From: JAPOXR01 sp965219635
GTDB taxonomy: Bacteria; Pseudomonadota; Alphaproteobacteria; Rhodobacterales; Rhodobacteraceae
NCBI GenBank assembly: GCA_965219635.1
Contig: OZ244783.1
Coordinates: 3,906,001-3,970,000, forward strand
DNA: 64,000 nt
Direction of reading: 5' to 3'
Positions 8,822 to 17,777 of this stretch are shown here, piece after piece (position 1 is the first letter of the stretch; each line of letters begins with the position of its first letter). The notes beneath the pieces are model-generated. The model saw nothing but the letters and a program-made list of their open reading frames with translations. It had not been told where the DNA came from and did not search any database. The position numbers and the translations under genes are program-made.

Positions 8822-10951
8822 TCAGTTGGAGTGCCGCCGGGAGGATTGCTCCTTGCCTGTCTTCTGATCAACCATCTTCATCGAGAGCCGGACCTTGCCC
8901 CGGTCGTCGAAACCGACCAGCTTGACCTTGACCTCCTGGCCCTCCTTGAGGACGTCAGACGGGTGATTGACCCGCGTGTTGTTGATCTGGCTGACATGGA
9001 CCAGTCCGTCCCGCTTGCCGAAGAAATTGACGAACGCTCCGAAGTCCATGAGCTTGACAACCTTGCCTGTATAGATGGCGCCAACTTCCGGCTCGGCAAC
9101 GATTTCCTGGATCATCTGGTAGGCAGCGTTGATCGACTCCTCGTTGGAAGACGCAATCTTGACGGTGCCGTCATCGTTCACATCGACCTTGGCTCCAGAG
9201 GTGTCGACGATTTCGCGGATGACCTTGCCGCCGCTGCCGATGATGTCCCTGATCTTGTCAACGGGAACGGTCAGCGACTTGATGCGCGGGGCGTGAGCGG
9301 AAAACTCGCCCGTCTCTGACAGCGCCTTGGACATTTCGCCGAGAATATGCAGACGCCCTTCCCTGGCCTGGGCAAGCGCTTTCTCCATGATCTCGGCAGT
9401 GATCCCGGCGACTTTTATGTCCATCTGCAGGGACGTGATGCCGTTTTCGGTCCCGGCGACCTTGAAATCCATGTCGCCAAGGTGGTCCTCATCGCCCAGA
9501 ATGTCGGTCAATACGGCAAATTGCCCTTCGTCATCGAGGATCAACCCCATGGCGACGCCTGCTACGGGTGACCGAAGCGGCACACCTGCATCCATCATGG
9601 CAAGGGAGGAGCCGCATACGGTCGCCATCGAAGAGGAACCGTTGGACTCGGTGATCTCAGAGACCACGCGGATTGTGTAAGGGAACTCGGCCGGGTTGGG
9701 GAGGACTGCCTGAAGCGCCCGCCAAGCCAGCTTGCCATGCCCTATTTCCCTGCGTCCTGGAGGGCCCATGCGGCCTGTTTCGCCAACGGAGTAAGGCGGG
9801 AAGTTGTAGTGGAGCAGGAAATTGGCGCGGAAGTTCCCATGCAAGGCGTCAACGATCTGTTCGTCCTCGCCAGTGCCGAGGGTGGTTACGACCATTGCCT
9901 GGGTTTCGCCCCTGGTGAAGAGCGAAGAACCGTGAGTCCTCGGTAGGAACCCGACTTCGGCTTCGATGTCCCGTACCTGCTCAAGAGACCTGCCATCGAT
10001 CCGCCGTCCGTTTGCCAGGATGTCGCTCCGGAGGATTTCGGATTCCAGCTTCTTGATGGCGTAGGATACTCCAGATTGGTTGGGTTCATCACCAAGCGCA
10101 TCCCTGATTTCGTTCCTGACTGCTGAAACCGCCAAGTGGCGCTCCTGCTTGTCGGAGATCGAAAACGCCTTGCGCATTTCCTCCTCGCCGCTGGCGCGCA
10201 CGGCCTGAACGGCTTCCGAATGATCGGCCGGCTCAAAGTCGAACGGCTCCTTTGCGACCGCCTCGGCGAGCTGGATGATGAGATCAATCACGGGCTGCAT
10301 CTGGTCATGGCCGAACTGGACAGCGCCGAGCATTTCCGCCTCGGTCAGTTCATAGGCCTCGGATTCAACCATCATGACCGCCTGGCGGGTGCCGGCGACA
10401 ACGAGGTCCAGCCGCTGGTCAGGGCTGACACAGAGGTCGTGCATTTCCGAGACCCTCGGATTGAGCACGTATTCTCCATTGGTGAAACCGACTCTTGCTG
10501 CTCCGATCGGACCGCGGAATGGCACTCCCGATATCGTCAGTGCAGCCGATGCCGCGATCATGGCAACGATATCCGGGTCGTTATCCAGGTCGTGGGACAG
10601 GACAGTGCATATGACGTTGACCTCATGCTTGAATCCATCGACGAACAGCGGACGGATGGGCCTGTCGATGAGCCGCGAAGTCAGCGTTTCCTTTTCTGAA
10701 GGGCGGGCCTCTCTCTTGAAAAATCCACCCGGGATCTTGCCGGACGAATAATAGCGCTCCTGATAGTGAACGGTCAGCGGGAAGAAGTCGAGTTCGGCCT
10801 TTGGCGACTTGTCAAACGTGACCGCTGCCATGACGCATGTCTCATCAAGCGTGGCGATGACGCAGCCATCGGCCTGCCTTGCGACCTTCCCGGTTTCCAG
10901 CGTCAGCTTGCGCCCGCCCCATTCGATTTCCCTTGTTACACTTTTGAACAT
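8822..10951 (-). CDS. pnp: Polyribonucleotide nucleotidyltransferase (PNPase)
   Basis: PNPase degrades RNA 3' to 5' by phosphorolysis and is part of the degradosome. The sequence shows two RNase PH-like domains (N-terminal with F-F-K-R-E-A-R-P-S; second with R-T-H-G-S-S-L-F-T-R-G-E-T-Q), then a KH domain (I-I-G-S-G-G-K-V-I-R) and an S1 domain (G-K-V-V-K-L-M-D-F-G-A-F-V) near the C-terminus. ATG at 10951 is chosen over an upstream in-frame start at 11140 because it is preceded by AAGGAAA and gives the standard N-terminus (M-F-K-S-V) and about 709 residues. It follows rpsO in the classic rpsO-pnp order. Confidence 0.97.
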   Translation of the reverse strand: MFKSVTREIEWGGRKLTLETGKVARQADGCVIATLDETCVMAAVTFDKSPKAELDFFPLTVHYQERYYSSGKIPGGFFKREARPSEKETLTSRLIDRPIRPLFVDGFKHEVNVICTVLSHDLDNDPDIVAMIAASAALTISGVPFRGPIGAARVGFTNGEYVLNPRVSEMHDLCVSPDQRLDLVVAGTRQAVMMVESEAYELTEAEMLGAVQFGHDQMQPVIDLIIQLAEAVAKEPFDFEPADHSEAVQAVRASGEEEMRKAFSISDKQERHLAVSAVRNEIRDALGDEPNQSGVSYAIKKLESEILRSDILANGRRIDGRSLEQVRDIEAEVGFLPRTHGSSLFTRGETQAMVVTTLGTGEDEQIVDALHGNFRANFLLHYNFPPYSVGETGRMGPPGRREIGHGKLAWRALQAVLPNPAEFPYTIRVVSEITESNGSSSMATVCGSSLAMMDAGVPLRSPVAGVAMGLILDDEGQFAVLTDILGDEDHLGDMDFKVAGTENGITSLQMDIKVAGITAEIMEKALAQAREGRLHILGEMSKALSETGEFSAHAPRIKSLTVPVDKIRDIIGSGGKVIREIVDTSGAKVDVNDDGTVKIASSNEESINAAYQMIQEIVAEPEVGAIYTGKVVKLMDFGAFVNFFGKRDGLVHVSQINNTRVNHPSDVLKEGQEVKVKLVGFDDRGKVRLSMKMVDQKTGKEQSSRRHSN

Positions 10952-11023
10952 TTCATTTTCCTTCTTGGCCAATTCTTCTCTCGTGTTTTGGCCTGTTTTC
11001 TTGCCTGTTCCAGAATCCGGACA

Positions 11024-11041
11024 GCAGGCATCATTGCCTGC
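11024..11041 (-). promoter_or_regulatory. Stem-loop in the rpsO-pnp intergenic leader
   Basis: A perfect 7-bp stem (GCAGGCA/TGCCTGC) with a 4-nt loop lies about 75 nt upstream of the pnp start in the 213-nt rpsO-pnp gap. In E. coli the pnp leader folds into a stem-loop cut by RNase III, after which PNPase represses its own mRNA. A similar role here is an inference from position. Confidence 0.4.
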
Positions 11042-11164
11042 CCCGTCTGGAATCATTCGTGCCGAAGAACCCGGCCAAACCTCTTGCTGAAGCCGGCGAG
11101 GCGCTTGTTTCGGCGATTGTTGCTGGAGAACCGTGGCCAACCGGCCATAGCGGTTTCAGGAACT

Positions 11165-11434
11165 CTATCTGCGGAGGCCCAGTCTCTGGATCAAATCCCG
11201 GTACCGGCCTTCATCCTTTGCCTTGACATAGTCGAGGAGTTTCCGCCGTCTTGAGATCAGCCTGTAGAGCCCCCGTCTCGAGTGCTCATCCTTCTTGTGA
11301 GTCTTGAAGTGCTCGGTGAGCGTTGAAATCCTGCTGGACAGGATGGCCACCTGAACTTCCGGGGATCCAGTGTCCCCATCACCTTTGGCAAATTCCTTGA
11401 CGAGCTCTGCTTTTCGTTCCGCAGTAATCGACAT
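11165..11434 (-). CDS. rpsO: 30S ribosomal protein S15
   Basis: S15 binds 16S rRNA in the central domain of the 30S subunit. The 89-residue product has the family pattern throughout: G-D-T-G-S-P-E-V-Q-V-A, L-T-E-H-F-K-T-H-K-K-D-E-H-S-R-R-G-L, and R-R-K-L-L-D-Y-V-K. The frame is open for 34 more codons upstream, but ATG at 11434 has a strong AAGGAGAG ribosome site and gives the exact family length. pnp follows on the same strand; the formate dehydrogenase gene diverges. Confidence 0.98.
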   Translation of the reverse strand: MSITAERKAELVKEFAKGDGDTGSPEVQVAILSSRISTLTEHFKTHKKDEHSRRGLYRLISRRRKLLDYVKAKDEGRYRDLIQRLGLRR

Positions 11435-11710
11435 CTGGTCTCTCCTTCTTCCCATTCCCTCCGCCAGCCGGGATGTCGTCCAGCCCGCATTGAACCGCCG
11501 AATGATTCGGCTGCGCCGTAATGAATCCTCTTGCATGGAATGTCAAAGCAATTTGGCGCTGGGGTGCTGCCTACGGTTCCGCATTGCCGGGCAGCTTGAC
11601 GGTGGCGTTGGCGCAAATGCCTCCGGACAAGATACCGGGCCGGTTACATTCGGAGCGGGATTGCACTAATGGGCGTGGTTGGAACAGTTGCAGCAGCCGG
11701 AGCGGCAAGC

Positions 11711-14491
11711 ATGAGCGAGCGGATCAGTTTCGTCCTGGATGGACAGGAAGTCGACGCGCACGAAGGCGAGACTATCTGGCAAGTGTCGACCAGGCTGGGC
11801 GGAAACATTCCCCACCTTTGCCATTCGCCGGAGCCCGGCTACCGGCCCGATGGAAACTGTCGCGCCTGTATGGTCGAGATCGAAGGTGAGCGCACGCTGG
11901 CGGCATCCTGCATCAGGAAACCGGCCAACGGCATGGTGGTCAAGTCGGAGACGGAGCGAGCCAGCAATGCGCGCCGGATGATTGTGGAACTCCTGATGTC
12001 GGATCAACCCGAGCGGGCGGAGGCCCGCGACCGGTCTTCGCATCTGTGGCAGACAGCCGATGCGCTCGGCATTAAGGGCGGCAGGTTTCCGCAGATTGAA
12101 TCCGGAAGAGTTCCATTACTGGACGGTTCGCATCCGGCAATGAGAGTCAATCTCGACGCGTGCATACACTGCGGATTGTGTGTCCGGGCCTGCCGGGAAG
12201 TCCAGGTCAATGACGTAATTGGCATGGCCGGCCGGGGGCATGACGCCAGGATTGTTTTTGATTTCGCTGATCCGATGGGGCAGTCGACCTGCGTTGCGTG
12301 TGGTGAATGCGTGCAGGCCTGCCCGACGGGGGCATTGATGCCGTCGACGGTTCTTGACGAGCACGAGCGCGGCGACAGTTCCGACATCGACTACGAGGTC
12401 AGAAGTGTCTGCCCATTCTGTGGTGTTGGCTGCCAGGTTTCGCTGAAAGTCAAGGACTGCCAGATCAAGTATGTTGACGGGGCCAACGGGCCCTCAAACG
12501 AGCAGCGCCTCTGTGTCAAGGGCCGGTTCGGCTACGACTATATTTCCCACCCCCACCGCCTGAGGCAGCCGATGATCCGTCGGCCGGATGCGCCGCCCAA
12601 ATCCCTTGATGTCGACCCCGAATATCCATGGAAACATTTCAGGTTGGCTACATGGGAAGAGGCGCTTGATTTTGCTGCCGCGGGGTTTAGCCGGCTGGAC
12701 AAGGAACACGGAGGTGAAGCTGTCGCCGGGTTTGGTTCGGCGAAATGCACGAACGAGGAGGCCTATCTCTTTCAGAAGCTGATCCGGCAGCGGTTTGGCC
12801 ACAACCATGTTGATCACTGCACGCGTCTTTGTCACGCGTCATCGGTTTCCGCACTGATGGAGAATATCGGTTCCGGAGCTGTTACGGCAACGTTCAATGA
12901 GATCGAGAATGCCGATCTGGCGATTGTCATTGGCGCCAATCCGGTCGAGAACCATCCGGTTGCCGCAACCTACTTCAAGCAATTCGCAAAACGCGGCGGC
13001 AACCTGATTGTCATGGACCCCCGTGGCACCCAGCTCTCCAGGCACGCCAACCGCATGCTGCAGTTCAGGCCGGGAACCGACGTATCCATGTTGAACGCGA
13101 TCATGCACACGATCGTCAAGGAAGAGCTGTACGACCAGCAGTATATTGCCGGGTTTACCGAGAATTGGGAGGCCGAGAAGAGGCATCTGATGGATTTCCC
13201 GCCCGAGAAGATGGCGGGAATATGCGGGATCGATGCCGAGACGCTCAAGGCCGTTGCCCGGGACTTTGCGACATCAAAAGCTGCGATGATCTTCTGGGGC
13301 ATGGGCATCTCGCAGCACATTCACGGCACTGACAATTCGCGGTGCCTGATTTCGCTGGCGCTGATGTGTGGCCAGGTCGGGCGGCCAGGGACCGGGCTTC
13401 ATCCGCTCAGAGGCCAGAACAACGTTCAGGGGGCGTCGGATGCCGGACTGATCCCAATGTATCTTCCGGACTATCAGAACGTCAGAGACGACGCGATCCG
13501 TGAGAATTTCGCCGGAGTCTGGGGGTCGGAGATGTTCTCGGCCGAACCGGGTTTGACTGTGACCGAGATCATTACCGCGATCCATGAGGGTTCGATCCGA
13601 GGCATGTATATCCTCGGAGAAAACCCGGCCATGTCGGATCCGGACGTCGTGCACGCGCGGCATGCGCTGGAGAAGCTTGAACACCTCGTGGTTCAGGACA
13701 TCTTTCTAACCGAAACTGCAAACTATGCAGACGTGTTACTTCCCGCATCCGCATTTGCGGAAAAGACAGGAACAGTCACGAACACCAACCGGCAAGTGCA
13801 GATGGGACGGCCCGCGGTACTTCCGCCCCATGATGTCCGCGAGGATTGGTGGATTACGGTGGAACTGGCCAAGCGGCTGGGACTGCCCTGGAACTACAAG
13901 CACCCCTCCGAGGTTTTCGCCGAAATGAAACTGACGATGCAGTCACTCGACAACATTTCCTGGGAGAGACTCGAGGCCGAGCATTCGGTCACCTACCCGA
14001 GCCTGGCGCCGGATGATCCGGGCCAGCCTGTGATGTTTGGCGACGGGTTCCCGAGGCCGGGTGGACGGGGCCGCTTCACGCCGGCCAATATCGTTGCGCC
14101 CGCAGAGTCCCCCGATGACGAGTATCCCATGATCCTCATTACCGGCAGGCAGTTGGAGCACTGGCATACTGGCTCAATGACCAGGCGCTCCCAGGTCCTT
14201 GACAGCATCGAGCCCGAGGCAGTCTGCTCACTGCATCCGAGAACCCTCTCCCGGCTTGGGGTCGCTCCAGGCGAGCATGTCACCCTGGAGACCAGGCGTG
14301 GATCAATCTCGGTCGCGGCCAGGGCCGACAGGCATGTCTCCGAGAACACGGTTTTCATCCCGTTTGCGTTTGTTGAGGCGGCAGCCAATGTGCTGACCAA
14401 TCCGGCCGTTGATCCGTATGGCAAGATCCCGGAATTCAAGTTTGCTGCTGTCCGGGTCGAGAAGGCGGCAGTTGCTATTGCAGCAGAGTAA
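11711..14491 (+). CDS. Formate dehydrogenase alpha subunit, Cys-type, with ferredoxin domains
   Basis: This 926-residue molybdenum/tungsten bis-MGD enzyme is predicted to oxidise formate to CO2 in the cytoplasm. In order: an N-terminal [2Fe-2S] domain (C37, C50, C53, C67), two [4Fe-4S] ferredoxin motifs (C-I-H-C-G-L-C-V-R-A-C and C-V-A-C-G-E-C-V-Q-A-C-P), the Mo-oxidoreductase 4Fe-4S motif V-C-P-F-C-G-V-G-C, the active-site segment R-L-C-H-A-S-S-V with Cys instead of selenocysteine, and a C-terminal pterin-binding domain. ATG at 11711 is preferred; an in-frame ATG at 11669 is possible. The NAD- and flavin-binding beta/gamma subunits and the FdhD/FdsC sulfur-transfer factor are not nearby, which is unusual for this type. 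Confidence 0.9.
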   Translation: MSERISFVLDGQEVDAHEGETIWQVSTRLGGNIPHLCHSPEPGYRPDGNCRACMVEIEGERTLAASCIRKPANGMVVKSETERASNARRMIVELLMSDQPERAEARDRSSHLWQTADALGIKGGRFPQIESGRVPLLDGSHPAMRVNLDACIHCGLCVRACREVQVNDVIGMAGRGHDARIVFDFADPMGQSTCVACGECVQACPTGALMPSTVLDEHERGDSSDIDYEVRSVCPFCGVGCQVSLKVKDCQIKYVDGANGPSNEQRLCVKGRFGYDYISHPHRLRQPMIRRPDAPPKSLDVDPEYPWKHFRLATWEEALDFAAAGFSRLDKEHGGEAVAGFGSAKCTNEEAYLFQKLIRQRFGHNHVDHCTRLCHASSVSALMENIGSGAVTATFNEIENADLAIVIGANPVENHPVAATYFKQFAKRGGNLIVMDPRGTQLSRHANRMLQFRPGTDVSMLNAIMHTIVKEELYDQQYIAGFTENWEAEKRHLMDFPPEKMAGICGIDAETLKAVARDFATSKAAMIFWGMGISQHIHGTDNSRCLISLALMCGQVGRPGTGLHPLRGQNNVQGASDAGLIPMYLPDYQNVRDDAIRENFAGVWGSEMFSAEPGLTVTEIITAIHEGSIRGMYILGENPAMSDPDVVHARHALEKLEHLVVQDIFLTETANYADVLLPASAFAEKTGTVTNTNRQVQMGRPAVLPPHDVREDWWITVELAKRLGLPWNYKHPSEVFAEMKLTMQSLDNISWERLEAEHSVTYPSLAPDDPGQPVMFGDGFPRPGGRGRFTPANIVAPAESPDDEYPMILITGRQLEHWHTGSMTRRSQVLDSIEPEAVCSLHPRTLSRLGVAPGEHVTLETRRGSISVAARADRHVSENTVFIPFAFVEAAANVLTNPAVDPYGKIPEFKFAAVRVEKAAVAIAAE

Positions 14492-14593
14492 CCGCAGCCT
14501 TACGCCTGCGGAACGGAACAACACCTGATTGCCTTTCGAGGTTGGCCGGAGGCCCTTGGGCATATGCCTGCATGGCCGCAGTTGGGGTGAATT

Positions 14594-14875
14594 ATGGCAG
14601 CAGGGTTGAGGTCAATCTGCTTCGAAGCGGACGATCAGGCAGCGCTCGAAGAGTTGGAACGCATTTGGGAAACACAGAATGGCACGCCTGAAGGCGGCCG
14701 TCTTGATGGGCTTGCAACTCTGATCGACCACTTTGAGGCCAAGCGCCAGCCGATTGATCTGCCGGATCCGGCTGCTGCTATCCGGTTCCGTATGGAGCAG
14801 CAGGGCCAACCCGCAAGGACCTCGAACCAATGACCGGTGCCCCTGCAGGATTGTTCATTAACGGGAGAATTGGTT
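14594..14875 (+). pseudogene. Frameshifted HigA-type antitoxin remnant
   Basis: The first frame (ATG 14594 to stop 14833) matches the N-terminal half of HigA-like antitoxins: a short helix, then G-T-P-E-G-G-R-L-D-G-L-A-T-L-I-D and D-P-A-A-A-I-R-F-R-M-E-Q-Q-G. In the family this is followed by a T-R-K-D-L-E-P-M segment and a helix-turn-helix. That continuation is present, but in a different frame from about 14807 (T-R-K-D-L-E-P-M-T-G-A), and the HTH after it is no longer recognisable. No HigB toxin lies beside it. A broken toxin-antitoxin remnant is the best reading. Confidence 0.6.
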
Positions 14876-15055
14876 CACTCTTGCCAAGTGCACCCTTTCG
14901 AACAAGCCAGGACGCAGTTGGCGTATTTTGTTCCCGGACAACTCATCCCGAGTGGGCCGGCTGCAACCGGCGGATCTTTGGCTGGGAGGCGTCTGGAGTT
15001 CATTTGCCAGTTGGCAAGACACAAAAAAGGACGCCGGTTCAAAGGAGATACGAAC

Positions 15056-15406
15056 GTGAACATTGGTTTTGCCCCCGAAGAGATCGCAATTTTCTGCCGC
15101 AAATGGCAGGTTGATCAATTGGCGCTGTTCGGATCCGTTCTTGACGAGTCCTTTGGTCCAGAGAGCGATATCGATGTTCTGGTCACTCTCAGTGAGAACG
15201 CGCGGCACAATCTACTGGACTTTGAAGAAATGGAGAGTGAGTTGAGCGGCATATTCGGCCGCAAAGTTGACTTGGTGAGCCGTCGAGGATTGGAAACAAG
15301 TCGAAACGAAACGCGGCGTAACCAGATCCTGTCCTCGGCCCAGGTCATCTATGAATCCTTTTCCGTAGAAGGTCGACGATATGAATCCTTCGGCGAGGAA
15401 TATTGA
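15056..15406 (+). CDS. MNT-domain nucleotidyltransferase (MntA-like antitoxin), orphan
   Basis: A 116-residue minimal nucleotidyltransferase with the L-F-G-S-V core followed by D-I-D-V-L (GSx~11DxD), and a third acidic position in K-V-D-L-V. Such proteins are the antitoxin of HEPN-MNT pairs, where they AMPylate the HEPN RNase. GTG at 15056 is chosen because AAAGGAGA lies just upstream; the open frame extends to 14837 but that part is not protein-like. A DUF86/HEPN partner is expected right after it; only an ATG at 15380 starting a 20-codon frame is seen, so the toxin appears to be lost. Confidence 0.75.
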   Translation: MNIGFAPEEIAIFCRKWQVDQLALFGSVLDESFGPESDIDVLVTLSENARHNLLDFEEMESELSGIFGRKVDLVSRRGLETSRNETRRNQILSSAQVIYESFSVEGRRYESFGEEY

Positions 15407-15796
15407 ATCTCGTCCAAGAGGCAGGTCGCAGGAACCTGCCTGAGCGGGCTGGAGTTTCCGGAAGCCGCCATTCGCCGATTGGCAGTCATCGGCAAAGCCG
15501 GATGCTCCGACTCCTGCAATCAGGTTTGGATTGCGCAATTGGCAGCGATTGGCTCCCGGTTTCCATTGGGTGCCGCTATGGCGGGTATGATGACGAATGT
15601 ACACCCTTGAGAGCGGCAAGAGAGGCGGGAACCATCAGACAGGCGGTATTGCCATCCCGGCCCCATAGGCCGGTGCATCTTTCAAGTACCCGTTTTCATC
15701 GGTGCCGGAGTAATCTACAATCGGAGCGTTGGTGCCGCCCATGACGACTGTCTTGCGGCCCTGGATTGGCCTGGAGGCGGAGACCGGCAGCATGCC
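15407..15796. other. Intergenic region with a hairpin
   Basis: No gene is recognised. A hairpin with 8-bp arms AGGCAGGT/ACCTGCCT and a 7-nt loop (15419-15441) lies just after the MNT gene and could end its transcript, though no T-run follows. The right end should hold the promoter of the acyl-CoA ligase/Liv operon; no convincing -35/-10 pair was found by eye. Confidence 0.4.
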
Positions 15797-17761
15797 ATGC
15801 TGAACTCACCATCAAATGCACGGGAAGACACGATCCCGCAATTGCTGCTGCGCAACGCGGGCCGTATCGGCGACAAGCCTGCAAATCGCGAAAAGGAGTT
15901 CGGGATTTGGCAAAGCTGGACCTGGTCGCAGGTCGCGGCGGAAACCCGTGAACTCGCACTTGGACTTCTCGAACTTGGCATCGCCGAGGCAGACCATGTT
16001 GCCGTCATCGGGCGCAATCGCCCACGGCTTTACTGGTCAATGGTCGCAGTACAAATGGCGGGAGGAGTGCCTGTCCCGATCTACCAGGACGCTGTTGCCG
16101 GAGAGATGGAATATGTGCTCGCGCACTCCGAGGCACGCTTCGTGGTGGCAGGGGATCAGGAACAGGTCGACAAGGTCATCGAAATCCAGGAGCGTTTGCC
16201 GGTTCTCGAGCGGATTATCTATCTTGATCCGCGCGGCCTGCGGAAATACGACCACAGCCGGCTCCATTCGTTCGAGGAATTGCAGTCCAAGGGGCAGGAG
16301 GCCAGCGCCGATACCCAGAGCGAACTTGAGCGCCGCACCAGTGGACTGACCGGTGAGTCCACATGCGTGATGCTCTACACCTCCGGCACCACAGGCAATC
16401 CCAAGGGGGTTGTACTATCGCATTCCAATATCGTTTCCGCCGCAAAGTCGTCGTCGGAGTTTGAGCAACTCGGCGCCGATGAGTCGGTTCTCGCGTATTT
16501 GCCGATGGCATGGGTTGGTGATTTCATTTTCTCGGTCGGTCAGGCCTACTGGTCCGGCTTTTGCGTGAACTGTCCGGAATCGCCCGAAACCATGATGTCA
16601 GACCTGCGCGAAATCGGACCCACCTACTATTTCGCTCCTCCGAGGATTTTCGAGTCCCTGCTGACTTCGGTCATGGTCCGCATGGCGGATGCGGGTCCGT
16701 TGAAGAAGCGGATGTTCGACCATTTCATGGATCATGCGAGAAAAGTGGGAACGGACCTCATGTCCGGTGGCTCCGTATCCATGGCTGACAGGCTGAAATA
16801 CCGGCTGGGAGACCTGCTCGTATACGGTCCCTTGCGGAACACGCTGGGCTTCAGCCGGATCAGGGTCGGCTATACAGCCGGGGAGGCTATTGGCCCGGAA
16901 ATCTTCGACTTCTACCGCTCCATTGGTGTCAACCTGAAACAACTCTACGGGCAAACCGAGGCGTCGGTCTTCATCACCCAGCAACCCGACGGCGAGGTAC
17001 GGGCCGATACCGTCGGCGTGCCAAGCCCCGGGGTCGAGGTCAGGATCGACGACAATGGCGAAGTTCTCTTCAGGTCGCCGGGGACTTTCGTCGAATACTA
17101 CCGGAACCCGGAAGCAACCGCTTCGACCAAGGATGAAGAGGGTTGGGTTTCGACCGGCGATGCCGGTTTCTTCGAGGCCGGGACCGGCCATCTCAAGATT
17201 ATCGACCGGGCCAAGGATGTCGGCAAGATGAAGGATGGCAGCCTGTTTGCCCCGAAATATGTCGAGAACAAGCTCAAATTCTACGCAAACATACTCGAGG
17301 CAGTGGTGTTCGGCGCCGGGCGGAACCGGTGCGTTGCGTTCATCAATATCGACCTCACGGCGGTTGGCAATTGGGCCGAACGCAACAGCATTGCCTATTC
17401 CTCCTATCAGGAGCTTGCGGCCCATCCCAAGGTCCGCGAGATGATCATGGAGCACGTAGGTGAAGTCAATTCCGGCCTCGCACAGGATGAAATGCTCTCG
17501 GGTTGCCAGATCAGCCGTTTCGTCATCCTTCACAAGGAACTTGATGCCGATGATGGCGAACTGACCCGGACCAGAAAGGTCCGGCGGCGGATCATCGAGG
17601 ACAAATACGGCGACTTGGTCGAGGCACTCTATGGAGATGGCGGAGAGGTCTACACGGAGACCGAAGTCACGTACGAGGATGGTCGCAAAGGCGTAATTTC
17701 CGCCAACCTGAAGATATGCGACGTGGCAACCACGGCGCCACCAGCAAAGAAGGCTGCATGA
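15797..17761 (+). CDS. AMP-forming long-chain/aromatic acyl-CoA ligase
   Basis: This 654-residue ANL-superfamily enzyme should join a carboxylic acid to CoA via an acyl-adenylate. The P-loop Y-T-S-G-T-T-G-N-P-K-G-V, the Y-G-Q-T-E-A-S motif, the G-W-V-S-T-G-D motif and the hinge region I-I-D-R-A-K-D are all present; the insert-bearing architecture is that of long-chain acyl-CoA synthetases (FadD15 type). It is the first gene of an operon with a Liv-type ABC importer and ends 16 nt before livG. A role in trapping the imported acid as CoA thioester is inferred from that position; the substrate is unknown. Confidence 0.9.
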   Translation: MLNSPSNAREDTIPQLLLRNAGRIGDKPANREKEFGIWQSWTWSQVAAETRELALGLLELGIAEADHVAVIGRNRPRLYWSMVAVQMAGGVPVPIYQDAVAGEMEYVLAHSEARFVVAGDQEQVDKVIEIQERLPVLERIIYLDPRGLRKYDHSRLHSFEELQSKGQEASADTQSELERRTSGLTGESTCVMLYTSGTTGNPKGVVLSHSNIVSAAKSSSEFEQLGADESVLAYLPMAWVGDFIFSVGQAYWSGFCVNCPESPETMMSDLREIGPTYYFAPPRIFESLLTSVMVRMADAGPLKKRMFDHFMDHARKVGTDLMSGGSVSMADRLKYRLGDLLVYGPLRNTLGFSRIRVGYTAGEAIGPEIFDFYRSIGVNLKQLYGQTEASVFITQQPDGEVRADTVGVPSPGVEVRIDDNGEVLFRSPGTFVEYYRNPEATASTKDEEGWVSTGDAGFFEAGTGHLKIIDRAKDVGKMKDGSLFAPKYVENKLKFYANILEAVVFGAGRNRCVAFINIDLTAVGNWAERNSIAYSSYQELAAHPKVREMIMEHVGEVNSGLAQDEMLSGCQISRFVILHKELDADDGELTRTRKVRRRIIEDKYGDLVEALYGDGGEVYTETEVTYEDGRKGVISANLKICDVATTAPPAKKAA

Positions 17762-17777
17762 TGCAGGGTAGTCTGCG

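Noticed and set aside
8774..9319. Long plus-strand frame opposite pnp
   Set aside because: It is antisense to the S1/KH part of PNPase and mirrors its codons; no family features.
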